6,376 nt of DNA from assembly GCA_025458985.1 (NCBI GenBank), contig JALORM010000131.1, forward strand, positions 1 through 6,376, in the 5' to 3' direction. The stretch comes from Paracoccaceae bacterium. Its GTDB lineage: Bacteria > Pseudomonadota > Alphaproteobacteria > Rhodobacterales > Rhodobacteraceae. The first letter of the stretch is position 1, and every line of letters begins with the position of its first letter. Shown one piece after another: positions 1 to 6,376 of the stretch. The notes beneath the pieces were generated by a model. The model made no database searches, was not told the origin of the DNA, and saw only the letters and a list, made by a program, of their open reading frames with translations. Position numbers and translations under genes: made by a program.

Positions 1-464
1 GTGCGGCCGCCGGGGGTGTAGGTGATCCGTTCGGCCAGAACCTTCTCGATCACCGCCTCCGGAAGGCCCCGAAGCAGCGCGACCCGCTCGCGCAGGGCGC
101 CCTCGAAATCCAGCTCGCCATTCATCGCCCGCGCCGTGATTGCCGCGACCCGAGGCCCGACCCCGGCCTCGGCGGCCAGTTCGTCGATGCATTCCTGGCT
201 GATCATGGTCGAATCCATGTCCGCGACCAGCAGCCGCTTGCGCCGCCCTTCGGCAGGCTGCACCGCCAGATCGACGCCAATGGCCTGAAGACTTTCCCAG
301 ACCTCCCAGCGGTTTTCAGGCATGCGATCAAGCGGGAATTCTGCCGCCACATCCGGCGCCAGCCAGACCGCCGTGCCGCCGCCCCAGGCGTTGCGCAGCG
401 CCTCGACGGTCGCGCCGTCGAGCCGGGGAGTGGCGGGATCGGTCAAAAGCGTGGCGACGAACAT
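1..464 (-). CDS. serB: Phosphoserine phosphatase SerB, 3' end cut by window edge
   Basis: SerB is a cytoplasmic HAD-superfamily enzyme that hydrolyses O-phosphoserine to serine, the last step of the phosphorylated serine pathway. My translation from the ATG at 464-462 gives 154 complete residues before the left edge. The HAD motif I, DMDST, lies at about residues 82-86, with D82 the expected nucleophile and D84 the general acid/base. It is followed by the SerB-typical stretch MISQECIDELAAEAG and by a conserved block, ITARAMNGELDFEGALRERV, at about 109-128. Residues 1-75 would be the variable N-terminal part. HAD motifs II to IV lie beyond the edge; the family is usually about 290 residues, so roughly half is visible. 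A GGAG on the minus strand (473-470) sits 5 nt before the ATG and supports this start. It is divergent from serC across 145 bp. Identification is firm from the motif block and the context. Confidence 0.95.
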   Translation of the reverse strand, partial: MFVATLLTDPATPRLDGATVEALRNAWGGGTAVWLAPDVAAEFPLDRMPENRWEVWESLQAIGVDLAVQPAEGRRKRLLVADMDSTMISQECIDELAAEAGVGPRVAAITARAMNGELDFEGALRERVALLRGLPEAVIEKVLAERITYTPGGR

Positions 465-526
465 GGGCGCTCCGGCGAGGCGTCGGTTTCGATAGATGGA
501 ACGTCGCCCTAGCGCGATTTTCCCGC

Positions 527-555
527 TTGCGCCAGCCGATGCGCGGACGTATGTG
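527..555 (+). promoter_or_regulatory. Candidate sigma-70 type promoter for serC-serA
   Basis: TTGCGC at 527-532 and TATGTG at 550-555 are separated by exactly 17 bp. The -35 keeps the TTG core and the -10 keeps TAT. Transcription would start near 561-563, just at the 5' side of the structured leader, which is the main reason to favour it. In so GC-rich a sequence, single hexamer pairs occur by chance, so this is a candidate only. I saw no equally good pair on the minus strand for serB. Confidence 0.4.
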
Positions 556-559
556 CGGC

Positions 560-609
560 GGTGGGACACCCCTCCCCAACGAGGGGCGCATATCTGGAAG
601 GATAGCACC
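560..609 (+). ncRNA. serC leader-like cis-regulatory RNA enclosing the serC ribosome binding site
   Basis: Three hairpins can be drawn directly. GGTG 560-563 pairs with CACC 567-570. CCCCTC 569-574 pairs with GAGGGG 581-586, a perfect 6-bp stem with a 6-nt loop that competes with the first hairpin for C569-C570. GC 588-589 plus TATC 591-594 pairs with GATAGC 601-606, leaving A590 bulged and the 6-nt loop UGGAAG. The Shine-Dalgarno GGAAGG (596-601) occupies that last loop and its closing base pair, 8 nt before the ATG at 610. From memory, the Rfam serC leader of alphaproteobacteria lies upstream of serC-serA and has its final stem over the ribosome binding site, which is what is seen here. The ligand or trigger is unknown to me. 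The hairpins are seen; assignment to the family is inference. Confidence 0.6.
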
Positions 610-1764
<1,155 letters not shown>

Positions 1765-1820
1765 GGCCCTTGGCGGGCCGACAGGCCCGCATGCTTTCCA
1801 TTCGCGGGCCGAGGTCCGCG
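1765..1820 (+). promoter_or_regulatory. Alternative-hairpin region between serC and serA
   Basis: Segment A, GCGGGCC (1773-1779), pairs perfectly with B, GGCCCGC (1784-1790), around a 4-nt loop. An exact second copy of A, segment C (1804-1810), can pair with B instead across a 13-nt loop. C, extended to 1803-1809, can also pair with 1814-1820 (CGCGGGC with GTCCGCG, one G-U). GGCCC at 1765-1769, right after the serC stop, can pair with the GGGCC inside A. The structures exclude one another, as in attenuators or partial terminators that set the serC to serA ratio. The downstream sequence has only short T runs, so a canonical intrinsic terminator is not shown. GC-rich spacers form such stems by chance more easily than others. 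Confidence 0.35.
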
Positions 1821-1851
1821 CCTTTCCGAACCCATTCAACGGAGCCCCATC

Positions 1852-3447
1852 ATGGCCCCCCGCGTACTCGTCTCCGACGCCCTGTCCGAAACCGCTGTCC
1901 AGATCTTCCGCGACCGCGGGGTCGAGGTCGACTACCTGCCCGACCTCGGCAAGGACAAGGAAAAGCTTCTGGAAGTCATCGGCCGCTATGACGGCCTTGC
2001 CATCCGCTCGGCGACCAAGGTGACCGAGAAGGTCATCGCCGCCGCCGCCAACCTGAAGGTGATCGGCCGCGCCGGGATCGGGGTCGACAACGTCGACATC
2101 CCCGCCGCGTCGAAGAAGGGCATCATCGTGATGAACACGCCCTTCGGCAATTCGATCACCACCGCCGAGCACGCCATCGCGATGATGTTCGCGGTTGCCC
2201 GGCAGATCCCCGAGGCCAGCGCTTCGACGCATTGCGGCAAGTGGGAGAAGAACCGCTTCATGGGGGTCGAGCTCTTCAACAAGACGCTCGGCGTGATCGG
2301 AGCGGGCAACATCGGCGGGATCGTCTGCGACCGGGCGCTGGCACTGCAGATGAAGGTTCTGGCCTATGATCCCTTCCTGTCCGAGGAACGCGCCACCCAG
2401 ATGGGGGTGCACAAGGTCGAGCTGGACGAGCTGCTGAGCCGCGCTGACTTCATCACCCTGCACACGCCGCTGACCGACAAGACGCGCAACATCCTGTCGG
2501 CCGAGAATCTCGCCAGGACGAAGAAGGGCGTCCGCATCGTCAACTGCGCCCGCGGCGGCCTGATCGACGAGGCGGCGCTGGCCGAGATGCTGAAGTCCGG
2601 CCACGTGGCGGGTGCGGCGCTTGACGTCTTCGCGGTCGAGCCCGCGACCGAAAGCCCGCTCTTCGGGCTGCCGAACGTGGTCGTGACCCCGCACCTCGGC
2701 GCCTCGACGACCGAGGCGCAGGAGAACGTGGCGCTGCAGGTGGCCGAACAGATGTCGGACTATCTGCTGACCGGGGCGGTGCAGAACGCGCTCAACATGC
2801 CGTCGGTCACGGCCGAGGAAGCCGCCGTGATGGGGCCCTGGCTGAAGCTTGCCGACCACCTCGGCGCCTTCGTCGGCCAGATGACCGACGAGCCGATCAC
2901 CGCGATCAACATCCTCTACGACGGCCGCGTGGCCGAGATGAACCTGGCGGCGCTGAACTGCGCGGTGCTGGCGGGCGTGATGAAGGCGGTCAATCCGGAT
3001 GTGAACATGGTCTCGGCCCCGCTGGTGGCGAAGGAACAGGGGATCCAGGTCTCGACCACCAGGCAGGAGAAGACCGGGGTCTTCGACGCCTACATCAAGC
3101 TGACCGTGGTGACCGAACGGCGCGAACGGTCTATTGCGGGTACGGTCTTCTCGGACGGCAAGCCGCGCTTCATCCAGATCAAGGGCATCACCATCGATGC
3201 CGAGGTGGGCGAACACATGCTCTACACCACCAACGAGGACGTGCCGGGCATCATCGGCACGCTGGGCCGAACGATGGGCGAAAACGGGGTCAACATCGCC
3301 AACTTCACGCTGGGCCGGTCGGCCCGCGGCAAGGACGCGATCGCGATCCTTTACGTCGACGATCCGATCCCCCAGCCCGTCATCGACCAGCTGATGGGGA
3401 CCGGCCTCTTCCAGCAGGTGAAGCCCCTGCGTTTCAGCGTGGGATGA
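1852..3447 (+). CDS. serA: D-3-phosphoglycerate dehydrogenase SerA with C-terminal ACT domain
   Basis: SerA oxidises 3-phosphoglycerate to 3-phosphohydroxypyruvate with NAD+, the committing step of serine synthesis, in the cytoplasm. The 531-residue length fits the long, ACT-bearing bacterial form. Residues about 1-100 and 285-315 form the substrate-binding domain. The nucleotide-binding domain carries GAGNIG at 150-155, and D173 is the likely ribose-binding acid. The 2-hydroxyacid dehydrogenase triad is R234 in NCARGG, E263 in VFAVEP and H281 in TPHLGAST. An intervening regulatory domain spans about 320-450. An ACT domain runs from about 456 to 527 and includes NEDVPGIIGTLG (461-472). GGAG at 1841-1844, 7 nt upstream, fixes the start. 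The ACT domain suggests feedback by serine, but this is inferred from the family. The stop overlaps the start of the next gene. Confidence 0.97.
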   Translation: MAPRVLVSDALSETAVQIFRDRGVEVDYLPDLGKDKEKLLEVIGRYDGLAIRSATKVTEKVIAAAANLKVIGRAGIGVDNVDIPAASKKGIIVMNTPFGNSITTAEHAIAMMFAVARQIPEASASTHCGKWEKNRFMGVELFNKTLGVIGAGNIGGIVCDRALALQMKVLAYDPFLSEERATQMGVHKVELDELLSRADFITLHTPLTDKTRNILSAENLARTKKGVRIVNCARGGLIDEAALAEMLKSGHVAGAALDVFAVEPATESPLFGLPNVVVTPHLGASTTEAQENVALQVAEQMSDYLLTGAVQNALNMPSVTAEEAAVMGPWLKLADHLGAFVGQMTDEPITAINILYDGRVAEMNLAALNCAVLAGVMKAVNPDVNMVSAPLVAKEQGIQVSTTRQEKTGVFDAYIKLTVVTERRERSIAGTVFSDGKPRFIQIKGITIDAEVGEHMLYTTNEDVPGIIGTLGRTMGENGVNIANFTLGRSARGKDAIAILYVDDPIPQPVIDQLMGTGLFQQVKPLRFSVG

Positions 3448-4190
3448 GCCGGGCCTACGCCATAGGTGACGTGCACGGTCAGCTGGGCAAGCTCAGGCAG
3501 GCCCATGCGCTGATCGACGAGGACCGGCGGCGGGCGGGCGACGACCGCGCGCCGGTCATCCATCTGGGCGACCTGGTCGACCGGGGTCCCGACAGCCGGG
3601 GCGTGATCCAGTTCCTGGTCGACGGGCTGGCGGCTGGGGCGCCCTGGCTCGTGCTCAAGGGCAACCACGACCGGCTGTTCGCCCGCTACCTCGCCGATCC
3701 GCTCTGGGCCGACAACCACCTGCGCGACGGCTACGACTGGCTGCATCCGGCGCTGGGCGGGCGGCAGACGCTGGCCTCGTACGGCGTGGCTTCGGCCGAG
3801 ACGGGAGACCCCGCCGAAGCGCATGCCGAGACGCTGGCGCGCGTCCCGGCCGCGCACGTGGCGTTCCTGAAGGCGCTGCCGCTGTGGCACCGTGTGGGCC
3901 AGGCGCTGTTCGTCCACGCCGGGATCCGGCCGGGCATCGCGATCAAGGCCCAGGCGGAAGACGACCTTGTCTGGATCCGCGCGCCGTTCCTCGATCACAC
4001 GGGCGATCACGGGGTGCTGGTCGTGCATGGGCATACGACCGTCGAGGCGGCCACCCACTATGGCAACCGGCTGAACCTCGATTCCGGGGCAGGCTACGGC
4101 GGACCGGTCTCGGCCGCGGTGATCGAGGGCCGGTCGGCCTGGCTCCTGACCGAGACCGGGCGGCTGCCGATCGACCCGGTTTGCGCCTGA
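3444..4190 (+). CDS. PPP-family metallophosphoesterase (serine/threonine phosphatase or ApaH-like), overlapping serA
   Basis: This is a predicted cytoplasmic metal-dependent phosphatase of 248 residues. All the PPP metal-site motifs are present: GDVHG at 8-12 (D9, H11), GDLVDRG at 42-48 (D43, D46, R47), GNHD at 73-76 (N74, H75), VHAG at 157-160 (H158) and HGHT at 195-198 (H197). The third motif reads GNHD, as in ApaH, rather than the GNHE usual in protein phosphatases such as PrpA/PrpB. The second reads GDLVDRG, as in the protein phosphatases. The substrate therefore cannot be decided from motifs. The ATG at 3444 overlaps the serA TGA as ATGA and has no clear Shine-Dalgarno sequence (only GTGGG directly against the ATG), so translation probably depends on serA by reinitiation. 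No signal peptide or membrane segment is seen. It is not a substitute for SerB, which is a different fold and is present. Confidence 0.9.
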   Translation: MSRAYAIGDVHGQLGKLRQAHALIDEDRRRAGDDRAPVIHLGDLVDRGPDSRGVIQFLVDGLAAGAPWLVLKGNHDRLFARYLADPLWADNHLRDGYDWLHPALGGRQTLASYGVASAETGDPAEAHAETLARVPAAHVAFLKALPLWHRVGQALFVHAGIRPGIAIKAQAEDDLVWIRAPFLDHTGDHGVLVVHGHTTVEAATHYGNRLNLDSGAGYGGPVSAAVIEGRSAWLLTETGRLPIDPVCA

Positions 4191-4196
4191 GCGCTG

Positions 4197-4242
4197 GCTG
4201 CCGCGGGGCGAGCCGCGGCGCAGCCTTCCGGTCACTGAAGGC
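4197..4242 (+). terminator. Possible terminator hairpins after the serC-serA-phosphatase operon
   Basis: Seven bases after the phosphatase stop, GCTGCCGCGG (4197-4206) pairs with CCGCGG plus CAGC (4213-4218 and 4221-4224), leaving CG bulged and a 6-nt loop. A second stem, GCCTTC 4223-4228 with GAAGGC 4237-4242, follows. The position at an operon end between convergent genes fits termination. No T tract follows either stem, so this is not a textbook intrinsic terminator. Confidence 0.4.
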
Positions 4243-4267
4243 GGGATGTCCGGCTATCCGCGATGGC

Positions 4268-4311
4268 CTGCGGCACCCAGGGCCGGGACGGCATCAGAGT
4301 TGGTGCCGCAG
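4268..4311. repeat. 10-bp perfect inverted repeat in the convergent spacer
   Basis: CTGCGGCACC (4268-4277) and GGTGCCGCAG (4302-4311) are exact reverse complements around a 24-nt loop. The stem extends by two further pairs (4265-4266 with 4313-4314) past one C-C mismatch. It is followed by GGGTC/GACCC (4315-4319 with 4325-4329) and CCGGCC/GGCCGG (4358-4363 with 4375-4380). The spacer 4191-4411 has no supportable gene. The stem could be read from either strand as a bidirectional transcription barrier or an mRNA 3'-end stabiliser, but nothing here proves that. Confidence 0.45.
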
Positions 4312-4411
4312 CCCGGGTCGCCGAGACCCACAGATTCGGATTGGCTGCCGGTCAGCCCCGGCCGCCGAGGGTGTGGCCGGCCCCCCGCGCGCCATCCCGC
4401 ATCCCCGACGT

Positions 4412-5371
4412 TCAGATCAGGCCAGCCGCGGCGGCCGCCCAGTACGATGCGCGCCCCGCGCGGGTCTGCCGGTAAAGGCCAAGCCGTGCCAGCGTTTCGA
4501 TCCGCCGGCGGAAGGGTGCGCGCTTGGCCTCGGCGAAGGCGGAGAGGATCGCCCGGTTCTCGGGCGTCAGCCGGTGGGCCGAGGCGCTCAGCGCGGCGAT
4601 GTTGGTCTCGTTCCAGCGCCGCAGCAGGCCCCCTGCGACCAGCCGCGCCCGCCTGACCCGCGCCGCAAGCGAGGCATTGGCGCCGATCAGGTTCGCGCCG
4701 TGCTGGCGGTAGAGCACCATCGGCTCGCGGTCGTAGAGGACAAGCCCTCCGGCGCCGGTAACAAGCTGATAGAGCCACCAGTCGTGCATCACGACCTCGC
4801 CCGCCTCGGCCGCCGCGGCCCGCGCGAGCCTGAATGCGGCGCGGTTAAGGACCATCGTGTTGCCGCCCGCGATGTTCTGCACCAGAGCGTTGCGGAACGA
4901 GGGCGCGCGGCGGAAATCGGGCGAAGCGCCCAGCCGCCGCAGCCGCGAATCGCACAGGACCGTGCGCCCGCAATAGAGCGCGGGCAGGTCCGAGGGCAGC
5001 CCGTGCAGCGCTTCGGCCGCGCGGGCAAGCTTGCGCGTAAGCCAGACGTCGTCCTGGTCGGACAGTGCCACAAGCGCGCTGTCGGGGTCTGCCGCCCGCA
5101 GAAGGTGCAGGAAGTTCGGCGCCGCGCCGCGCCCGGGGCCATCGATGAGCACGATCCGGCGCGCGGGGTCCTCGGCCGCGAACCGCGCGAGGATTGCCCG
5201 CGTCGCGTCGGTCGATCCGTCGTCCGAGGCGACGAGGCGCCAGCGCACCCCTTCCTGCGCGGCATAGCTGGCCAACTGGTCGCCCAGGAACCGCGCGCCG
5301 TCGTAGAGGCCAAGGAGGATCGTCACCTCGGCGTCGCCGGTCCGGCGTGCCAGGTGGCTGAGGCGGGGCAT
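4412..5371 (-). CDS. Family 2 glycosyltransferase, rhamnosyltransferase-like
   Basis: This is a predicted cytosolic or membrane-peripheral GT-A glycosyltransferase of 319 residues that moves a sugar from a nucleotide donor onto a surface-polysaccharide or glycan acceptor. The GT2 opening VTILLGLYDGARFLGDQLAS (16-35) is followed by ASDDGSTD (48-55). LSDQDDVWL (103-111) contains the Asp pair expected to bind the metal and sugar nucleotide. HDWW (196-199) and YRQHGANLIGAN (221-232) match the block typical of rhamnosyltransferase-like GT2 enzymes. Donor and acceptor cannot be told. There are no membrane segments. The frame stays open upstream to an ATG at 5449, but AGGAG 6 nt before the ATG at 5371 and the lack of GT2-like sequence upstream favour the shorter form. 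It stands alone, convergent with the serA operon and divergent from aroA, with no other glycan genes in view. Confidence 0.88.
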   Translation of the reverse strand: MPRLSHLARRTGDAEVTILLGLYDGARFLGDQLASYAAQEGVRWRLVASDDGSTDATRAILARFAAEDPARRIVLIDGPGRGAAPNFLHLLRAADPDSALVALSDQDDVWLTRKLARAAEALHGLPSDLPALYCGRTVLCDSRLRRLGASPDFRRAPSFRNALVQNIAGGNTMVLNRAAFRLARAAAAEAGEVVMHDWWLYQLVTGAGGLVLYDREPMVLYRQHGANLIGANASLAARVRRARLVAGGLLRRWNETNIAALSASAHRLTPENRAILSAFAEAKRAPFRRRIETLARLGLYRQTRAGRASYWAAAAAGLI

Positions 5372-5426
5372 GGGACTCTCCTCTTCCGTGGTCGCGTTAT
5401 CTCGCCACAGCCGCCTTGCGATCCCG

Positions 5427-5457
5427 TTACCGCCGGCCCGAAGCCGCATTTACCGCC
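5427..5457. repeat. Paired TTACCGCC direct repeats between the glycosyltransferase and aroA
   Basis: TTACCGCC occurs at 5427-5434 and again at 5450-5457, a 23-bp spacing that puts the copies roughly two helical turns apart. They lie in the 130-bp divergent spacer. A weak aroA promoter guess, TTTACC (5449-5454) with TAAGAG (5472-5477) at 17-bp spacing, would use the second copy as part of its -35, so the repeats could be an operator. Two 8-bp copies are slim evidence. Confidence 0.2.
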
Positions 5458-5501
5458 CCCCGCCCCTGCGCTAAGAGGCGCGCGGCAACCGCGAGGACAC
5501 G

Positions 5502-6376
5502 ATGTCAGGCCACGGCGCAGCAATCCCGATGAATGCCTGGAAAGGCGGGCCGCTTTCCGGCACCGCCGAGGTTCCGGGCGACAAGTCGATCAGCCACCGC
5601 GCGCTGATCCTGGGCGCGCTCAGCATCGGCGAGACGCGGGTGACGGGGCTTCTGGAAGGCCAGGACGTGCTCGACACCGCGAAGGCCATGCAGGCCTTCG
5701 GCGCCGGGGTCGAGCGCCTGGGCGAAGGGTCCTGGCGCGTCCACGGCGTGGGCGTCGGCGGTTTCGCCGAGCCCGACCGGGTGATCGACTGCGGCAACTC
5801 CGGCACCGGCGTCCGCCTGATCATGGGCGCGATGGCGACGACCGCGATCACCGCCGGGTGACCGATCCGCTCGCGCTGTTCGGCACGCAGGCCTGGGGGC
5901 GCCGGGGCGGCCGCCTGCCGATGACCGTCGTGGGCGCGGCCGAGCCGGTACCCGTGCGCTACGCCCTGCCGGTCGCCTCGGCGCAGGTGAAATCCGCGGT
6001 GCTGCTGGCCGGCCTGAACGCTCCGGGCGAGACCGTGGTGATCGAGCGCGAGCCGACCCGCGACCACTCGGAACGGATGCTTGCCGGGTTCGGCGCTCGA
6101 ATCCGCTTCGAAGAGACCTTAGAGGGCCGCGCCATCGTCCTGACCGGCCAGCCCGAGCTGCGGGCGCAGAGCGTGGCGGTGCCGCGCGACCCGTCCTCGG
6201 CCGCCTTCCCCGTCTGTGCCGCACTTGTCGTCGAAGGGTCGGACATCCTCGTTCCTGGCGTCAGCCAGAACCCCACCCGCAACGGCCTCTACCTGACGCT
6301 GGTCGAGATGGGCGCCGCGATCGACTTCCTGAACCCGCGCGAGGAAGGCGGCGAGCCGGTCGCCGACCTGCGCGTG
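5502..6376 (+). pseudogene. aroA: 3-phosphoshikimate 1-carboxyvinyltransferase (EPSP synthase) AroA, frameshifted by internal deletion, cut by window edge
   Basis: AroA joins shikimate-3-phosphate and PEP to EPSP in the shikimate pathway. The first frame (5502-5861, 119 residues) starts after GAGGA (5493-5497). Its length up to PGDKSISHR (25-33; K28, S29, R33) equals that of the class II CP4 enzyme as I recall it. DCGNSGTGVRLIMGAMATT spans 96-114, and the frame stops at TGA 5859-5861. The protein resumes in another frame at 5858 with VTDPLALFGT, then SAQVKSAVLLAGLN, TRDHSERML, DPSSAAFP and GGEPVADLRV, open to the edge (173 codons). Compared with CP4 (TFIGDASLTKRPMGR), about 15 residues between the halves are missing and only GG of their 45 nt remains, so 43 nt appear deleted. 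The lost loop includes the conserved RPMG arginine that contacts PEP. About 150 residues lie beyond the edge. It is either a true pseudogene or a sequencing/assembly error; the intact downstream frame suggests the lesion is recent or artefactual. Confidence 0.88.
5852..5861 (+). other. Deletion junction in aroA with GTGA stop/start overlap
   Basis: The junction reads CGCCGGGTGA. Intact relatives would have ...ACCGCC, the lost loop codons and then GGCCGGGTGACC, so GCC could be a 3-bp microhomology flanking the deletion. The new TGA (5859-5861) overlaps a GTG (5858-5860) that is in frame with the entire C-terminal half. Reinitiation could in principle make a second polypeptide, but no Shine-Dalgarno sequence is evident and the missing loop would remain missing. 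Confidence 0.6.

Noticed and set aside
496..609. N-terminal extension of SerC from the upstream ATG
   Set aside because: The extra 38 residues do not resemble SerC, would run through the leader RNA, and the good Shine-Dalgarno sequence at 596-601 serves the ATG at 610.
3351..4235. A 294-codon minus-strand frame opposite the phosphatase
   Set aside because: Its composition is low-complexity Arg/Gly/Val/Gln, it has no recognised motif, and the plus-strand frame carries every PPP motif.
4254..4778. A 174-codon minus-strand frame overlapping the 3' part of the glycosyltransferase
   Set aside because: It is an alternative-frame shadow rich in Arg/Ala/Gly/Pro; the glycosyltransferase frame has conserved residues to near its stop.
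5372..5449. Longer glycosyltransferase start 26 codons upstream
   Set aside because: The added residues are Arg-rich and not GT2-like, while AGGAG sits at the right distance from the ATG at 5371.
5505..6224. Minus-strand frames opposite aroA
   Set aside because: They are Arg/Pro/Ala-rich and lie opposite clearly conserved EPSP synthase sequence; they are shadows.

Overview
The window looks like a core-metabolism segment of a high-GC alphaproteobacterium, most likely from the Rhodobacterales (Rhodobacteraceae). This rests on three things: the very high GC content and strong GC3 bias; the class II, CP4-like EPSP synthase sequence; and the serC type, which resembles the alphaproteobacterial/Methanosarcina-type phosphoserine aminotransferase preceded by a structured leader. 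The genus cannot be told from the sequence alone.

Layout. Positions 1-464 (minus) hold the N-terminal half of serB, which runs off the left edge. A 145-bp divergent spacer (465-609) follows and carries a probable serC promoter and a serC-leader-like RNA whose last hairpin encloses the ribosome binding site. Then come serC (610-1764), a structured 87-bp spacer, serA (1852-3447) and a PPP-family metallophosphoesterase (3444-4190) that overlaps the serA stop by ATGA. A 221-bp convergent spacer full of inverted repeats (4191-4411) separates this operon from a lone family 2 glycosyltransferase on the minus strand (4412-5371). A second divergent spacer (5372-5501) leads into aroA (5502 to the right edge), which is broken by an apparent 43-nt internal deletion.

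How the genes work together. SerA oxidises 3-phosphoglycerate, SerC transaminates the product and SerB dephosphorylates phosphoserine, so the complete phosphorylated serine pathway sits in one divergent cluster. SerC may also serve pyridoxal phosphate synthesis. The phosphatase is translationally coupled to serA, but its substrate is unknown. AroA would be the sixth shikimate-pathway enzyme; as written here it lacks the conserved loop that follows the GNSGTG motif and is frameshifted, so it is either a real pseudogene or a sequence/assembly error.

No mobile element, CRISPR array, tRNA or rRNA was seen. The window is mostly ordinary. The points worth a second look are the aroA lesion, the serC leader, the alternative-hairpin spacer before serA and the unexplained phosphatase.
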